The notes below the pieces were generated by a model. The model was given only the letters and a program-made list of their open reading frames with translations, had not been told where the DNA came from and made no database searches. A program made the position numbers and the translations under genes. Shown here in pieces: positions 24,950 to 33,279 of a stretch of 64,000 bases of DNA; the stretch's first letter is position 1, and the number at the start of each line of letters is the position of its first letter. The stretch lies in NCBI GenBank assembly GCA_963977425.1, contig CAXBOO010000004.1, positions 62,001 through 126,000 of the forward strand, read 5' to 3'. The DNA is from CAXBOO01 sp963977425. Its GTDB lineage: Bacteria > Bacteroidota > Bacteroidia > Flavobacteriales_D > Luteibaculaceae.

Positions 24950-25136
24950 GAGTTGCGAGGAAGAATAACTTGATTCTTTTTTATAAATGATATTTTGTTG
25001 TTCGATTTAAAGTGTTCGCTAAATTAGTCATTATGTAGGCTTAATTGATACAATGTGTAATTAGAATAAAATATACACTATATAGTTTATGTATGTTCTG
25101 TAGCCTTTGAAGGTTGTTTCCTTGTTATTGAAAACA

Positions 25137-25164
25137 AAAAAAGGAGCCCGTGAGCTCCTTTTTT
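25137..25164. terminator. terminator of the ktrA-like gene (copy 3 of 3)
   Basis: Same hairpin as at 22754 and 23945, here 20 bases after the minus-strand TrkA/KtrA-type gene. This copy probably supplied the boundary for the tandem duplication. Confidence 0.88.
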
Positions 25165-25184
25165 AATAAGTATTTTATGTAAAT

Positions 25185-25904
25185 CTAGTTGCCTACTGTA
25201 TCCAAATTGTGGATGTCTTCGTTCTTTCCAAAGAGAACAATGAAATCATTTTTAGCCAAAATATAGTTCGAACTTTCGTTGGTAATGTGGTAAACACTTT
25301 CTCCTTCATCGTTGGTTTTCCCATTGTCTTCAACACTTTTTACGGTAATGAGTTTAATGTCTTTGAATAAAGGGTTTTCTTTGAGTGAGTTAACTTCTTT
25401 TCCGAGTAATTTTTCGGGTACTTTGAGTTCTACAATCTCGTAACCATCGGGCAAGCCCAGTACGTTGTTTACACTTACATCTTTTATTTTTTCGGCTACT
25501 ATATTGGCAATAACTTCCTCAATGTAAATGATCTGTATACTGGTTCGGCCTTTGTCCAAATCCTTACTGATGGTTTGCAATATTTGGTTTTGCTCTGCCG
25601 AAGAAACACGAACCAAAATACGCTTGGTGCCCATTTCAATAAGGTGCAATACGGTTATGAGCGTAGCTTCAAAATTCTCTCCAATAGCTACTACAACCGC
25701 ATCCAAGTTGTTGATGTCTTGAGAACGCAATGCTCGTTTGTCGGTAGAATCTAATGCAACAGCCGAGTAAGCTTCTATGGCATTTACACGTTCTATATTG
25801 GTGTCAATAGCGTATACCTCAACATTACTTTTATTGAGTTCTTGAATAATTTTTCGTCCATAACGGCCCAAACCGATTACGGCAACGGTACGAGTTTTCA
25901 TCAT
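25185..25904 (-). CDS. TrkA/KtrA-type potassium channel regulatory subunit
   Basis: 239 residues. The N-terminal RCK domain has the Rossmann motif GLGRYG (11-16), an acidic residue ending strand 2 (AIDTN) and the DST region typical of KtrA/TrkA_N. Residues about 150-230 are a TrkA_C domain. The family forms octameric rings that gate a KtrB/TrkH potassium channel in response to ATP/ADP or NAD(H). No channel subunit gene is next to it or elsewhere in the window. The start overlaps the stop of the upstream cystathionine gamma-synthase gene by four bases (ATGA), so the two are translationally coupled; the functional reason is not obvious. Confidence 0.92.
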   Translation of the reverse strand: MMKTRTVAVIGLGRYGRKIIQELNKSNVEVYAIDTNIERVNAIEAYSAVALDSTDKRALRSQDINNLDAVVVAIGENFEATLITVLHLIEMGTKRILVRVSSAEQNQILQTISKDLDKGRTSIQIIYIEEVIANIVAEKIKDVSVNNVLGLPDGYEIVELKVPEKLLGKEVNSLKENPLFKDIKLITVKSVEDNGKTNDEGESVYHITNESSNYILAKNDFIVLFGKNEDIHNLDTVGN

Positions 25905-27043
25905 AGCTTCATAGCTTGTTTAAGGTCTTCAATTAAATCGTCTACATCTTCTATACCAACACTGAGTCTAATGAGTGAATCGCTAATGCCCGAGGCAATG
26001 CGTTCTTCCTTAGGAATGGCGGCGTGAGTCATGGTAGCAGGATGGCCAATAAGTGACTCTACTCCGCCCAATGATTCGGCAAGGTAAAAGAGTTTTGTGT
26101 TGGCTACTATTTTTTTGGTCATTTCTAAGTCATCAGACTTAAGGTCGAAAGATAACATTCCACTAAAATCACGCATTTGTTTTTTGGCTATGGCATGACC
26201 TGGATGATCTTCCAAACCGGGGTAATATACTTTTCCAACCAAAGGGTGTTGCTTTAAATATTGAGCAATTTTCATGGCATTTTCGCTGTGTCGCTGCATT
26301 CTTAGGTGCAGTGTCTTTATGCCGCGCAAGACTAAAAACGAATCCATTGGCCCACATATAGCTCCCGAACTGTTTTGAATGCGGTATAAATTGTTGGCCA
26401 ATTCGGTATTGTTTACAACCAAAGCCCCCATTACAACATCCGAGTGACCCGCTAAATATTTAGTGGCTGAATGCATAACTAGGTCGGCCCCCAAATCCAA
26501 TGGATTTTGTAAAAAAGGACTGGCAAAAGTGTTGTCTACCGCTAGCATTGTACCTTTTTGCTTGGTTATCTTGGCTAGCGACTCAATATCAACTATGGTT
26601 AAAGTTGGGTTGGTAGGGGTTTCTATCCACACCATTTTTGTGTTCGATGAAATAGCCGCTGATACAGCTTCTAAATCATGGAAAGGCATGAAGGTGAATT
26701 TTATTCCGAATTGAGTAAAAATGGTTGTGAACAATCGGTAGGTTCCACCGTAAAGATCGTTGCTAGTTATGACTTCATCTCCGGGTTTCAGCGTTTTTAA
26801 AACACAATCAATTGCTGCCATGCCGCTACCAAAAGCCAGTCCGAATTGTCCGTTTTCTATGGCGGCAATATTGTCTTCTAAGGCTTTTCTGGTGGGGTTT
26901 TTAGACCGACTGTATTCATATCCTTTATGTACACCAACTTCACTTTGTACATAAGTAGATGTCTGATAAATTGGGGTCATGATTGCGCCGGTAGCGCTGT
27001 CGGGCTCAACACCTTGATGTATGGCCTTTGTTGCAAATTTCAT
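25901..27043 (-). CDS. cystathionine gamma-synthase/lyase family PLP enzyme
   Basis: 380 residues of the Cys/Met metabolism PLP family. Lys195 in SATKYLAGHSD is the PLP lysine; YEYSRSKNPT (42-51) and the GSGMAAI phosphate-binding region are as expected. Such enzymes make cystathionine from an activated homoserine and cysteine, or cleave it; the closest resemblance is to Bacteroidota MetB-type sequences. The frame is open further upstream, to 27163, but that part overlaps the end of the next gene and lacks family similarity. The ATG at 27043, directly before MKFATKAIHQG, is the right start. It is upstream of and coupled to the KtrA-like gene. Confidence 0.92.
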   Translation of the reverse strand: MKFATKAIHQGVEPDSATGAIMTPIYQTSTYVQSEVGVHKGYEYSRSKNPTRKALEDNIAAIENGQFGLAFGSGMAAIDCVLKTLKPGDEVITSNDLYGGTYRLFTTIFTQFGIKFTFMPFHDLEAVSAAISSNTKMVWIETPTNPTLTIVDIESLAKITKQKGTMLAVDNTFASPFLQNPLDLGADLVMHSATKYLAGHSDVVMGALVVNNTELANNLYRIQNSSGAICGPMDSFLVLRGIKTLHLRMQRHSENAMKIAQYLKQHPLVGKVYYPGLEDHPGHAIAKKQMRDFSGMLSFDLKSDDLEMTKKIVANTKLFYLAESLGGVESLIGHPATMTHAAIPKEERIASGISDSLIRLSVGIEDVDDLIEDLKQAMKL

Positions 27044-27072
27044 GGTAGAAATTGTTTGAAATTTAAAGGTAA

Positions 27073-28266
27073 TTAATTCGTCGAGCTGTCTTTCTTTCGA
27101 AGCCAATTTGGGAGAATAATAGCCCCCATTATGAGGTAAGGATAATAGGTGAACAATCGCCAAAGTATGGCCAAAACAGCAGCATATCCAAGTGGCGTGA
27201 ATTCAGACAAGAAGCCTGTAAATGCAATTTCAGCAATTCCTGCTCCGCCTGGTGTAGGGCTAATGAGCATGATAACCCACATAACCAATTGCCTAGCATA
27301 CACCATAAAGTGTTCGTTCAAAGGACCGAAAGCCAAAATCAAAAAATTCACAACCCAATAACGACTTGTCCAGCTCAAAATGGTAGCCAAAAAGCCTTTC
27401 AACCAAAAACTGATGGGTTTGCCTTTCATTTTTTTACTGGTCAACACCAAATCGTTACCCATTTTCCCCACTTTCATTCTCCAACGGCGCAATAAAGGCA
27501 AAGAGAAAATTCGGAACAAAACGTTTCTTAATGTGGACGGGAAGAATAAAATGGCAAATAAGATGAAGATGGTTAGCAATACCAAAAAACCATAACCCAC
27601 CCAAAACAGGGCCTCGGTGTTTAGTGTGATACCAAAAATGGCTTTTTCTAGTTGAACAGGAAATAGATTGTCTACCCCTACAATGGCTATAACCAAAGGC
27701 ACCATCAGGACATAAAACAACTCATCCATCAAGGCGGTAATCATTACCACAGCGGTACTGGTACCCAGCTTCAATCCTTCTTTGTTGAGTATAAAAATGG
27801 CTACGCCAGAACCTCCAACTACGGATGGCGTTACGGCCGAAGAAAACTCCCAAAGCATGATGCTTCTAAAACAGCTTTTCCAGCTCAAAGATTTGTCTGA
27901 TAATATGCGCAAACGCCACATGTAACCCACATCGCGGAGAATAACCAAAACAAAGCCTAAGAAAAGGAAAATGGCCATGGACCAGGTCAACTTTGTTGCC
28001 GATAAAATATCTGCATTTTTAATTAGATCATATCGATCTAAACCAGTGTGAGTAGAAGCATCAAAAGGGATAAGTTCACTTTTAGCAACCACTTTATCGG
28101 CATTCTCATCTACCCATGCATAAGCCCCTACATCCGATTTCGAAAAACTAAAGCCATTCAAGTTTTTGTTCATCAAGTAGGCCGTAAAAGCCAATCCAAT
28201 AAGTATGGGAATCCATATTTTATGAATACTCAGTTTGCTGCTTTCTTTCTTTTTCTTTGTGCTCAT
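27073..28266 (-). CDS. flippase-like membrane protein (LPG synthase TM/UPF0104 family)
   Basis: 397 residues with about eight hydrophobic membrane segments. The family signature around SAVTPSVVGGSGVAIFIL and the late SPTPGGAGIAEIAF match the lysylphosphatidylglycerol synthase transmembrane (UPF0104) family. Members flip or translocate lipids, or supply the membrane half of MprF; here there is no synthase domain. N-terminal residues are Lys-rich and cytosolic. It sits 29 bases upstream of the cystathionine gamma-synthase gene on the same strand, and its start is divergent from the arsC-like operon. Substrate is unknown. Confidence 0.85.
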   Translation of the reverse strand: MSTKKKKESSKLSIHKIWIPILIGLAFTAYLMNKNLNGFSFSKSDVGAYAWVDENADKVVAKSELIPFDASTHTGLDRYDLIKNADILSATKLTWSMAIFLFLGFVLVILRDVGYMWRLRILSDKSLSWKSCFRSIMLWEFSSAVTPSVVGGSGVAIFILNKEGLKLGTSTAVVMITALMDELFYVLMVPLVIAIVGVDNLFPVQLEKAIFGITLNTEALFWVGYGFLVLLTIFILFAILFFPSTLRNVLFRIFSLPLLRRWRMKVGKMGNDLVLTSKKMKGKPISFWLKGFLATILSWTSRYWVVNFLILAFGPLNEHFMVYARQLVMWVIMLISPTPGGAGIAEIAFTGFLSEFTPLGYAAVLAILWRLFTYYPYLIMGAIILPNWLRKKDSSTN

Positions 28267-28285
28267 AGGTGCCCTGCAAATATTT

Positions 28286-28293
28286 TAACTTTG
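28286..28293 (+). promoter_or_regulatory. -7 promoter box TAACTTTG of the arsC-like operon
   Basis: TAACTTTG fits TAnnTTTG and lies 18 bases before the ATG at 28312. No well-placed -33 TTG is seen. It supports the start at 28312 and rejects the longer upstream open frame. Confidence 0.5.
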
Positions 28294-28311
28294 GCGGACA
28301 TTTACTTCCCA

Positions 28312-28671
28312 ATGAAGAAGATTTTTTACCTAGCTACTTGCAATACGTGCAAAAAGATACTTGATTCTTTAGATAATAAGGACGGATTTGAATTGCGAGA
28401 AATAAAAAGCGAAGGAATTTCGGAAGCAGAGGTGGACGAAATGGCTCGTTTGGCGGGTTCGTACGAAGCGTTATTTTCTCGAAGAGCAATGAAATACAAA
28501 GCCTTGGGCTTGGGCGAAAAGACCCTTTCAGAAAAGGACTACAAATACTACATTATGGAAGAGTATACTTTTCTTAAACGGCCAGTACTACTTAGTACCG
28601 ACGATATTTTTGTAGGCAACGCCAAAAAAACGGTTGACGCTATGCAGGCGTTCTTAGCGAATGAGCAATAA
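28312..28671 (+). CDS. ArsC/Spx-family thioredoxin-like protein
   Basis: 119 residues starting MKKIFYLATCNTC. Cys10 and Cys13 form a CxxC at the head of a thioredoxin-like fold. Lys/Arg-rich stretches and a late RPVLLS, with its cis-Pro-like position, match the ArsC/Spx/MgsR family. True arsenate reductases need a single N-terminal Cys and Arg triad; the CxxC form is closer to Spx-like or YffB-like proteins, so arsenate reduction is unproven. The frame is open upstream to 28048, but this overlaps the minus-strand flippase gene. It overlaps the next gene by 11 bases, as first member of a run to 32486. Confidence 0.82.
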   Translation: MKKIFYLATCNTCKKILDSLDNKDGFELREIKSEGISEAEVDEMARLAGSYEALFSRRAMKYKALGLGEKTLSEKDYKYYIMEEYTFLKRPVLLSTDDIFVGNAKKTVDAMQAFLANEQ

Positions 28672-29587
28672 AGTTTGGGCGCATTTGGGTTTGCTCATAG
28701 TCAACCTAATCTATGGAGCCAATTATGTCATAGCAAAAGGTTTGATGCCCGATAAAATAGGCCCTTCAGGTTTTATTTTTATTCGTGTTATTTCTGCAGT
28801 TGTTGTTTTTCAGTTGGTGCGAATTGCCTTAAAACAAGAAATGATTCGGGATAAGAAAGACATTATCCGCTTGATATTTTGTGGTTTGTTTGGTGTTGCG
28901 GCCAATCAATTGATGTTTTTCAATGGCTTGAGTATTGGTTCACCTATCAACGCCAGCATCATCATGGTGTCTTCGCCCATATTGGTTTTGGTGTTGAGTG
29001 CCATCATCTTAAAAGAACGACTTACAACGGTAAAAATAGCGGGCGTAATTATTGGTTGCACTGCAGCAGTACTCTTTATCTTGACCAATAAAACCTTAGG
29101 AAAAGGCAGCAGTTGGATAGGCGATTTGATGGTGTTTTTCAATGCCATGTCGTATGGCTTGTATCTTGTATTGGTAAAACCATTGATGAAAAAATACAGC
29201 CCAATATTGGTCATCAGCATGGTGTTCTTTTTTGGGTCCTTGTTTGTTATTCCTTTTGGGTGGAATCAGTTTATAGACGTCGATTGGTCTATTTGGACTG
29301 CCGGTAACTATTATGCATTGGCCTTTGTTGTAATTGGAGTAACGGTACTTACTTATGTGTTAAATTTGTTTGCACTTAAGTATGTTAGCCCTACAGTTAC
29401 AAGTAGCTACATTTATTTTCAACCCGTTATTTCATCCTTGGTAGCCATCGTAGGTTTCCATTACGGAATGAATGAAAATTATGCCGATGATTTTAGCTTG
29501 CGCAAGATTATCTTGGCTTTGTGTATTTTTCTAGGTGTATACTTAGTAAGTAGACCGAATAAAACAAAATTAAAAGAGACTGAATGA
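28661..29587 (+). CDS. EamA-family (DMT) transporter
   Basis: 308 residues with ten hydrophobic segments arranged as two EamA repeats (about 10-140 and 155-295). Family landmarks include NLIYGANYVIAKGLM near the start and VSPTVTSSYIYFQPVISSL in the second repeat. Members export amino acids, nucleotides or drugs across the inner membrane; the substrate cannot be inferred. It overlaps the ArsC-like gene by 11 bases and the YicC gene by four, so it is translationally coupled on both sides. A second, distinct EamA gene lies at 39206. Confidence 0.9.
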   Translation: MSNKVWAHLGLLIVNLIYGANYVIAKGLMPDKIGPSGFIFIRVISAVVVFQLVRIALKQEMIRDKKDIIRLIFCGLFGVAANQLMFFNGLSIGSPINASIIMVSSPILVLVLSAIILKERLTTVKIAGVIIGCTAAVLFILTNKTLGKGSSWIGDLMVFFNAMSYGLYLVLVKPLMKKYSPILVISMVFFFGSLFVIPFGWNQFIDVDWSIWTAGNYYALAFVVIGVTVLTYVLNLFALKYVSPTVTSSYIYFQPVISSLVAIVGFHYGMNENYADDFSLRKIILALCIFLGVYLVSRPNKTKLKETE

Positions 29588-30453
29588 TATATTCTATGAC
29601 AGGTTATGGTAAGGCACAAGCCCAATTTGGGAGTCGCCAATATACCATAGAAATAAGAAGTTTGAACAGCAAAGGTTTGGATCTAAACCTAAAGACACCT
29701 TCCGTTTTTCGGTCAGAAGAATTGAGTTGGAGAAAAATGCTTGGTCAAGCTTTGCAACGTGGTAAGATCGACTGTTCGGTGTATTACGAAGACCTCGAAA
29801 ATCAAAAAAAGATCAGTTTCAATACCGAGCTTATCAAAGCCTATTACAACGAATTGGGTGCCTTACAAAACGATATTCCTGAACTGAATTCTAACAGTTG
29901 GTTGGATACCATTTTGAAACTGCCAGAAACGACTCAAAGCGATAGATTAGAGCCAAGTCAAGATGAAATTGATTTTGTAAAAGGCATGATTTTGCAAGCT
30001 TGCGACACCTTCAATGTTTTTAGAAAAGAAGAAGGAAGTGCCCTAGAGGAAGATTTCAAAATTAGAGTGCAATCGATAGAAAGTAGCTTGCAGGACATCG
30101 TACAATATGTGCCCGAAAGAAAAGGCGCTTTGCTCGAAAAATTGCGTTCGGCTTTAAAAGATTTAAAAACCGAGATCGACGAAAACAGATTCGAACAAGA
30201 GTTGATTTATTATCTAGAAAAACTCGACCTAAACGAAGAAATCCAACGCCTTACTCAACATTGCAAATACTTCATGGAAACCATGGAAAACGAAGAGTAT
30301 CAAGGCAAAAAACTGGGTTTCATTGCTCAAGAAATGGGTCGTGAAATCAACACCATTGGCAGCAAAGCCAACCTGAATGAGATTCAGAAAAAAGTGGTGC
30401 AAATGAAGGATGAATTAGAGAAAATTAAAGAACAAGTACTGAATACGCTTTAA
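29584..30453 (+). CDS. YicC/YloC family endoribonuclease
   Basis: 289 residues. The N-terminal MIYSMTGYGKAQ is the hallmark of YicC_N, and the C-terminal EINTIGSKANLNEIQKKVVQ (DUF1732) completes the family at its normal length. YicC proteins form a hexameric, metal-dependent ribonuclease, and in E. coli help degrade the small RNA RyhB. Here, as in many bacteria, it directly precedes guanylate kinase with no gap (stop at 30453, next start at 30454). A regulatory tie is not visible. Confidence 0.93.
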   Translation: MIYSMTGYGKAQAQFGSRQYTIEIRSLNSKGLDLNLKTPSVFRSEELSWRKMLGQALQRGKIDCSVYYEDLENQKKISFNTELIKAYYNELGALQNDIPELNSNSWLDTILKLPETTQSDRLEPSQDEIDFVKGMILQACDTFNVFRKEEGSALEEDFKIRVQSIESSLQDIVQYVPERKGALLEKLRSALKDLKTEIDENRFEQELIYYLEKLDLNEEIQRLTQHCKYFMETMENEEYQGKKLGFIAQEMGREINTIGSKANLNEIQKKVVQMKDELEKIKEQVLNTL

Positions 30454-31023
30454 ATGAAACACAATAAGGCCATCATATTTTCAGCACCATCGGGATCAGG
30501 AAAAACCACTTTGGTAAAGCATTTATTGTCGCAAAAATTGCCCTTAGCATTTTCTATTTCGGCCACTAGTAGGCCAGCCAGAGGCGACGAAGAAGATGCC
30601 AAAGATTACTACTTTCTTTCGCAAGCCAAGTTTGATGAACGCGCTAAAAATGGCGATTTCATAGAATGGGAAGAAGTTTACAAAGGCACCAGTTATGGAA
30701 CTTTGAAAGCTGAGATTGAGAGAATTTGGGCCGAAGGCAATGCCGTAATTTTCGACGTAGATGTTGTTGGTGGGCTCAACCTTAAAAAGTATTTTGGCGA
30801 TCAGGCTTTGGCTATTTTCGTGAAACCACCAAGTGTAGCAGCTTTAAGAGCAAGGCTAGAAGGTAGAGGAACCGAAACGCCAGAAAAAATTCAAGTTAGA
30901 GTAGATAAAGCCACCATAGAATTGGCTCGTGACAAGGAATTCGACCATATTATCCTAAACGATGAATTGGAAAAAGCCAAAAAAGAAGCGGTTGACACGG
31001 TTCAGAATTTTTTGAATAAATGA
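30454..31023 (+). CDS. gmk: guanylate kinase
   Basis: 189 residues. The P-loop SAPSGSGKTTL (9-19), the GMP-binding segment FSISATSRPARGDEEDAKDYYF and the RLEGRGTET lid are all present, at standard length. It converts GMP and ATP to GDP and ADP in purine nucleotide synthesis. It is located between yicC (no gap) and nadD (overlap of four bases). Confidence 0.97.
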   Translation: MKHNKAIIFSAPSGSGKTTLVKHLLSQKLPLAFSISATSRPARGDEEDAKDYYFLSQAKFDERAKNGDFIEWEEVYKGTSYGTLKAEIERIWAEGNAVIFDVDVVGGLNLKKYFGDQALAIFVKPPSVAALRARLEGRGTETPEKIQVRVDKATIELARDKEFDHIILNDELEKAKKEAVDTVQNFLNK

Positions 31024-31607
31024 GACAAGTAGGCTTATACTTTGGTTCGTTTAATCCGGTTCATATCGGTCATTTGGCCATTGCAAACCATATTTTGCAG
31101 CACAGCCATCTCGACGAAATAGTATTTGTCCTTAGTCCTCAAAATCCATTCAAAAAACAAAGCAATTTGTTGGATGAATATCAGCGATTGCATTTGCTCA
31201 ATTTGGCCATAGACGACAACCCTGGTTTTTCGGCCAGCGATGTTGAGTTTAAGATGCCCAAACCTTCGTATACAGGTGCAACTTTGGCCTATTTGGAAGA
31301 GCAATATCCTACCAAAAAATTCTCTCTCATAATGGGTGAAGATAATTTGAAGGGACTTCACAAATGGAAAAATGTTGAGTATTGGATCAAAGGCAGAGAT
31401 GTCTTTGTTTATCCACGCCTCGGCTCGGATGTTATGGCTGTAAGTCCAAGCATAGAAAACATCATTCATTTGCATAAAATGGAGGCGCCAGTCTTCGAAA
31501 TTTCAGCTAGTTACATTCGTAAAAGCATTCAAAAAGGCATATTGCCTCGTTATATTGTACCCCAAAAAGCACTCGATTATATCGACGAAATGGGGTTCTA
31601 CAAATAA
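31020..31607 (+). CDS. nadD: nicotinate-nucleotide adenylyltransferase
   Basis: 195 residues. The nucleotidyltransferase motif GSFNPVHIGH (9-18) and the late ISASYIRKSI correspond to the GxFxPxHxGH and SxTxxR motifs. It adenylates nicotinate mononucleotide to give deamido-NAD in NAD biosynthesis. It overlaps gmk by four bases, and the peptidase gene follows after nine bases. Confidence 0.95.
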   Translation: MRQVGLYFGSFNPVHIGHLAIANHILQHSHLDEIVFVLSPQNPFKKQSNLLDEYQRLHLLNLAIDDNPGFSASDVEFKMPKPSYTGATLAYLEEQYPTKKFSLIMGEDNLKGLHKWKNVEYWIKGRDVFVYPRLGSDVMAVSPSIENIIHLHKMEAPVFEISASYIRKSIQKGILPRYIVPQKALDYIDEMGFYK

Positions 31608-31616
31608 ATTTTTTCC

Positions 31617-32486
31617 ATGAAACACCTTCGCATTGTTTGCACAGCAAAAAAAATCAATCCCAAAGAAATTGCTGCAGCTGAAAGCTATTTTTTGTCCAAA
31701 GGATTTGAGGTAAGCAAAGGCCAAAATTTGCACAGCGAATGGAATCAATTTGCTGGCACCGATGCACAACGCGCTGCTGATTTAACGGCTGCATTGCAAG
31801 ACGAAACGGTTGATGTGATATGGTTTGCTCGTGGCGGTTATGGTTCGTTGCGTGTTTGGCAATTAATGGGAAAAACCCTTTTGGCAAATCACAACAAAAC
31901 CCTGTTGGGTTATAGCGATATGACGGTTTGGCTCAACCAAAGTTTCATAGCCAATACAAAGGCATTGCACGCCACCATGCCCATTTCTTTTGCCGATAGT
32001 ACACCCGAAAGTTTGGATATGGCAACAGATTTTCTGCTGGATAACAAATTACCCAATTGGGAGTGGAAAGCAGAAGAATCTACGGGTGATATCGATGTTA
32101 CAGCCAAACTTTTTGGTGGTAATTTGTCCTTGTTGTATTCGCTTACAGGCACTCCTTTGATGGAGGTTAATGAGCCCATCATTCTGATGATAGAAGACTT
32201 GGATGAGTATTATTATGCTTGCGACAGAATGCTGATCAATTTGGTGCATCAACCATTTTGGAAAAACGTGAAAGCGGTTGTTTTGGGTGGTTTTACATCC
32301 ATGAACGACAACGATACCCCATTCGGAATGTCTATTGCCGAAATACTGCACAATTTAAGTCCAGCAACACCTGTGGTAAGCTCGGCACCTTATGGGCATC
32401 AAAACCATAACCTGCCGTGGATTGTAGGCGCTAAAGCCAATGTAAAGGTGGTAGATAATAATGCCACACTGAATTATCTTAAATAA
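31617..32486 (+). CDS. LD-carboxypeptidase (peptidase family S66)
   Basis: 289 residues. The three catalytic regions of S66 are visible: the nucleophile Ser in GYSDMT, the Glu in IEDLDEYYY and the His in APYGHQNH; the ARGGYGSLR loop is also typical. The enzyme cleaves the L,D bond of the tetrapeptide in peptidoglycan recycling, in the cytoplasm as no signal peptide is present. It follows nadD in the same run, and the next gene begins nine bases later. Confidence 0.93.
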   Translation: MKHLRIVCTAKKINPKEIAAAESYFLSKGFEVSKGQNLHSEWNQFAGTDAQRAADLTAALQDETVDVIWFARGGYGSLRVWQLMGKTLLANHNKTLLGYSDMTVWLNQSFIANTKALHATMPISFADSTPESLDMATDFLLDNKLPNWEWKAEESTGDIDVTAKLFGGNLSLLYSLTGTPLMEVNEPIILMIEDLDEYYYACDRMLINLVHQPFWKNVKAVVLGGFTSMNDNDTPFGMSIAEILHNLSPATPVVSSAPYGHQNHNLPWIVGAKANVKVVDNNATLNYLK

Positions 32487-32494
32487 AAAAGACA

Positions 32495-33277
32495 ATGGAA
32501 AGCAACAAAAAACTCTATTCTCAAAAAATCATTCTTATTGCAACTTATTTGGGAGGCCCCATAGTGACAGGGATATTGATGCGTAAGAACTTCAATGTTT
32601 TGGGTAAGAAGAAAGAGGGTAGTTACGCTTTATTGTTGGGTATTTTAAGCATGCTGGTAGTGTTAGTAAGCCTCTATTTTATGCCGGAAAACATTGTAGA
32701 TAAAATACCAAATGTTATGTTTCCAGCAATTTATACAGCCGCGGTTTATTTCATTCTAGAAAAGGTTCAAGGCAAAGAATTGAACGAGCATAAAATGAGT
32801 GGTGGTGCATTTTATTCAGGGTGGAAAGTTTTTGGAATTTTAGCTGCCTGCATTGTAGTAACAGCTGCTTTAGCTTTTTTGGCTGGCGATTTATTTTCAA
32901 CACGAGATACACCATCTGATTTTGATACGGTAGCTTATGAACGTGGAATGGCGGAGTTTTTTGAAAACGAAACCGAATCATTGATAGTATTCGGAGAACT
33001 CGAAACAGAAAGCTTAGATTATATTATTGGCGAAACCAAGACGAATATTGAACTTTGGCGAAAGAATAAGGCCATTATCAATTCCATTGGCCGTTTGGAA
33101 AACTTACCCGAAGGTTTGATTGAGCAAAACAAGAAGTTGGAAATGTATTGCGACTTAAGAATTAGTCATTTTCGATTGTTGTTGAAAGCGATGCAAGAAA
33201 ACACGGATGCTTACGATGACGAAGCCCGTGCTATTGGATTGAAAATTGAACAGTTGATTGCAGAATTGAGTAATTAA
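32495..33277 (+). CDS. hypothetical membrane protein
   Basis: 260 residues, not recognised. Four hydrophobic segments lie in the first half (about 10-30, 42-62, 75-92 and 113-133). The second half is soluble, acidic and helical, rich in Glu/Lys/Leu, with heptad-like spacing (IIGETKTNIELWRKNKAIIN). The topology suggests a small membrane anchor with a cytosolic helical tail. It is probably the last gene of the run that begins at 28312, and ends three bases before the convergent truB. Confidence 0.75.
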   Translation: MESNKKLYSQKIILIATYLGGPIVTGILMRKNFNVLGKKKEGSYALLLGILSMLVVLVSLYFMPENIVDKIPNVMFPAIYTAAVYFILEKVQGKELNEHKMSGGAFYSGWKVFGILAACIVVTAALAFLAGDLFSTRDTPSDFDTVAYERGMAEFFENETESLIVFGELETESLDYIIGETKTNIELWRKNKAIINSIGRLENLPEGLIEQNKKLEMYCDLRISHFRLLLKAMQENTDAYDDEARAIGLKIEQLIAELSN

Positions 33278-33279
33278 TT

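Larger units (their letters stand above)
22754..25136. repeat. tandem duplication of a 1.19-kb unit
   Basis: Copy A is 22754-23944 and copy B is 23945-25136; a third copy of the terminator hairpin follows at 25137. Each unit holds a terminator, a 324-codon gene and its upstream region. The upstream regions (about 23759-23944 and 24950-25136) differ at only about four places in 186 bases, whereas the proteins differ at about 23 percent of residues. The unit length (1191 and 1192) differs by one A in a poly-A run. Confidence 0.9.

Noticed and set aside
28048..28311. N-terminal extension of the ArsC-like protein
   Set aside because: It lies antisense to the flippase gene, a TAACTTTG promoter box sits inside it, and the family starts at MKKIFYLATC.
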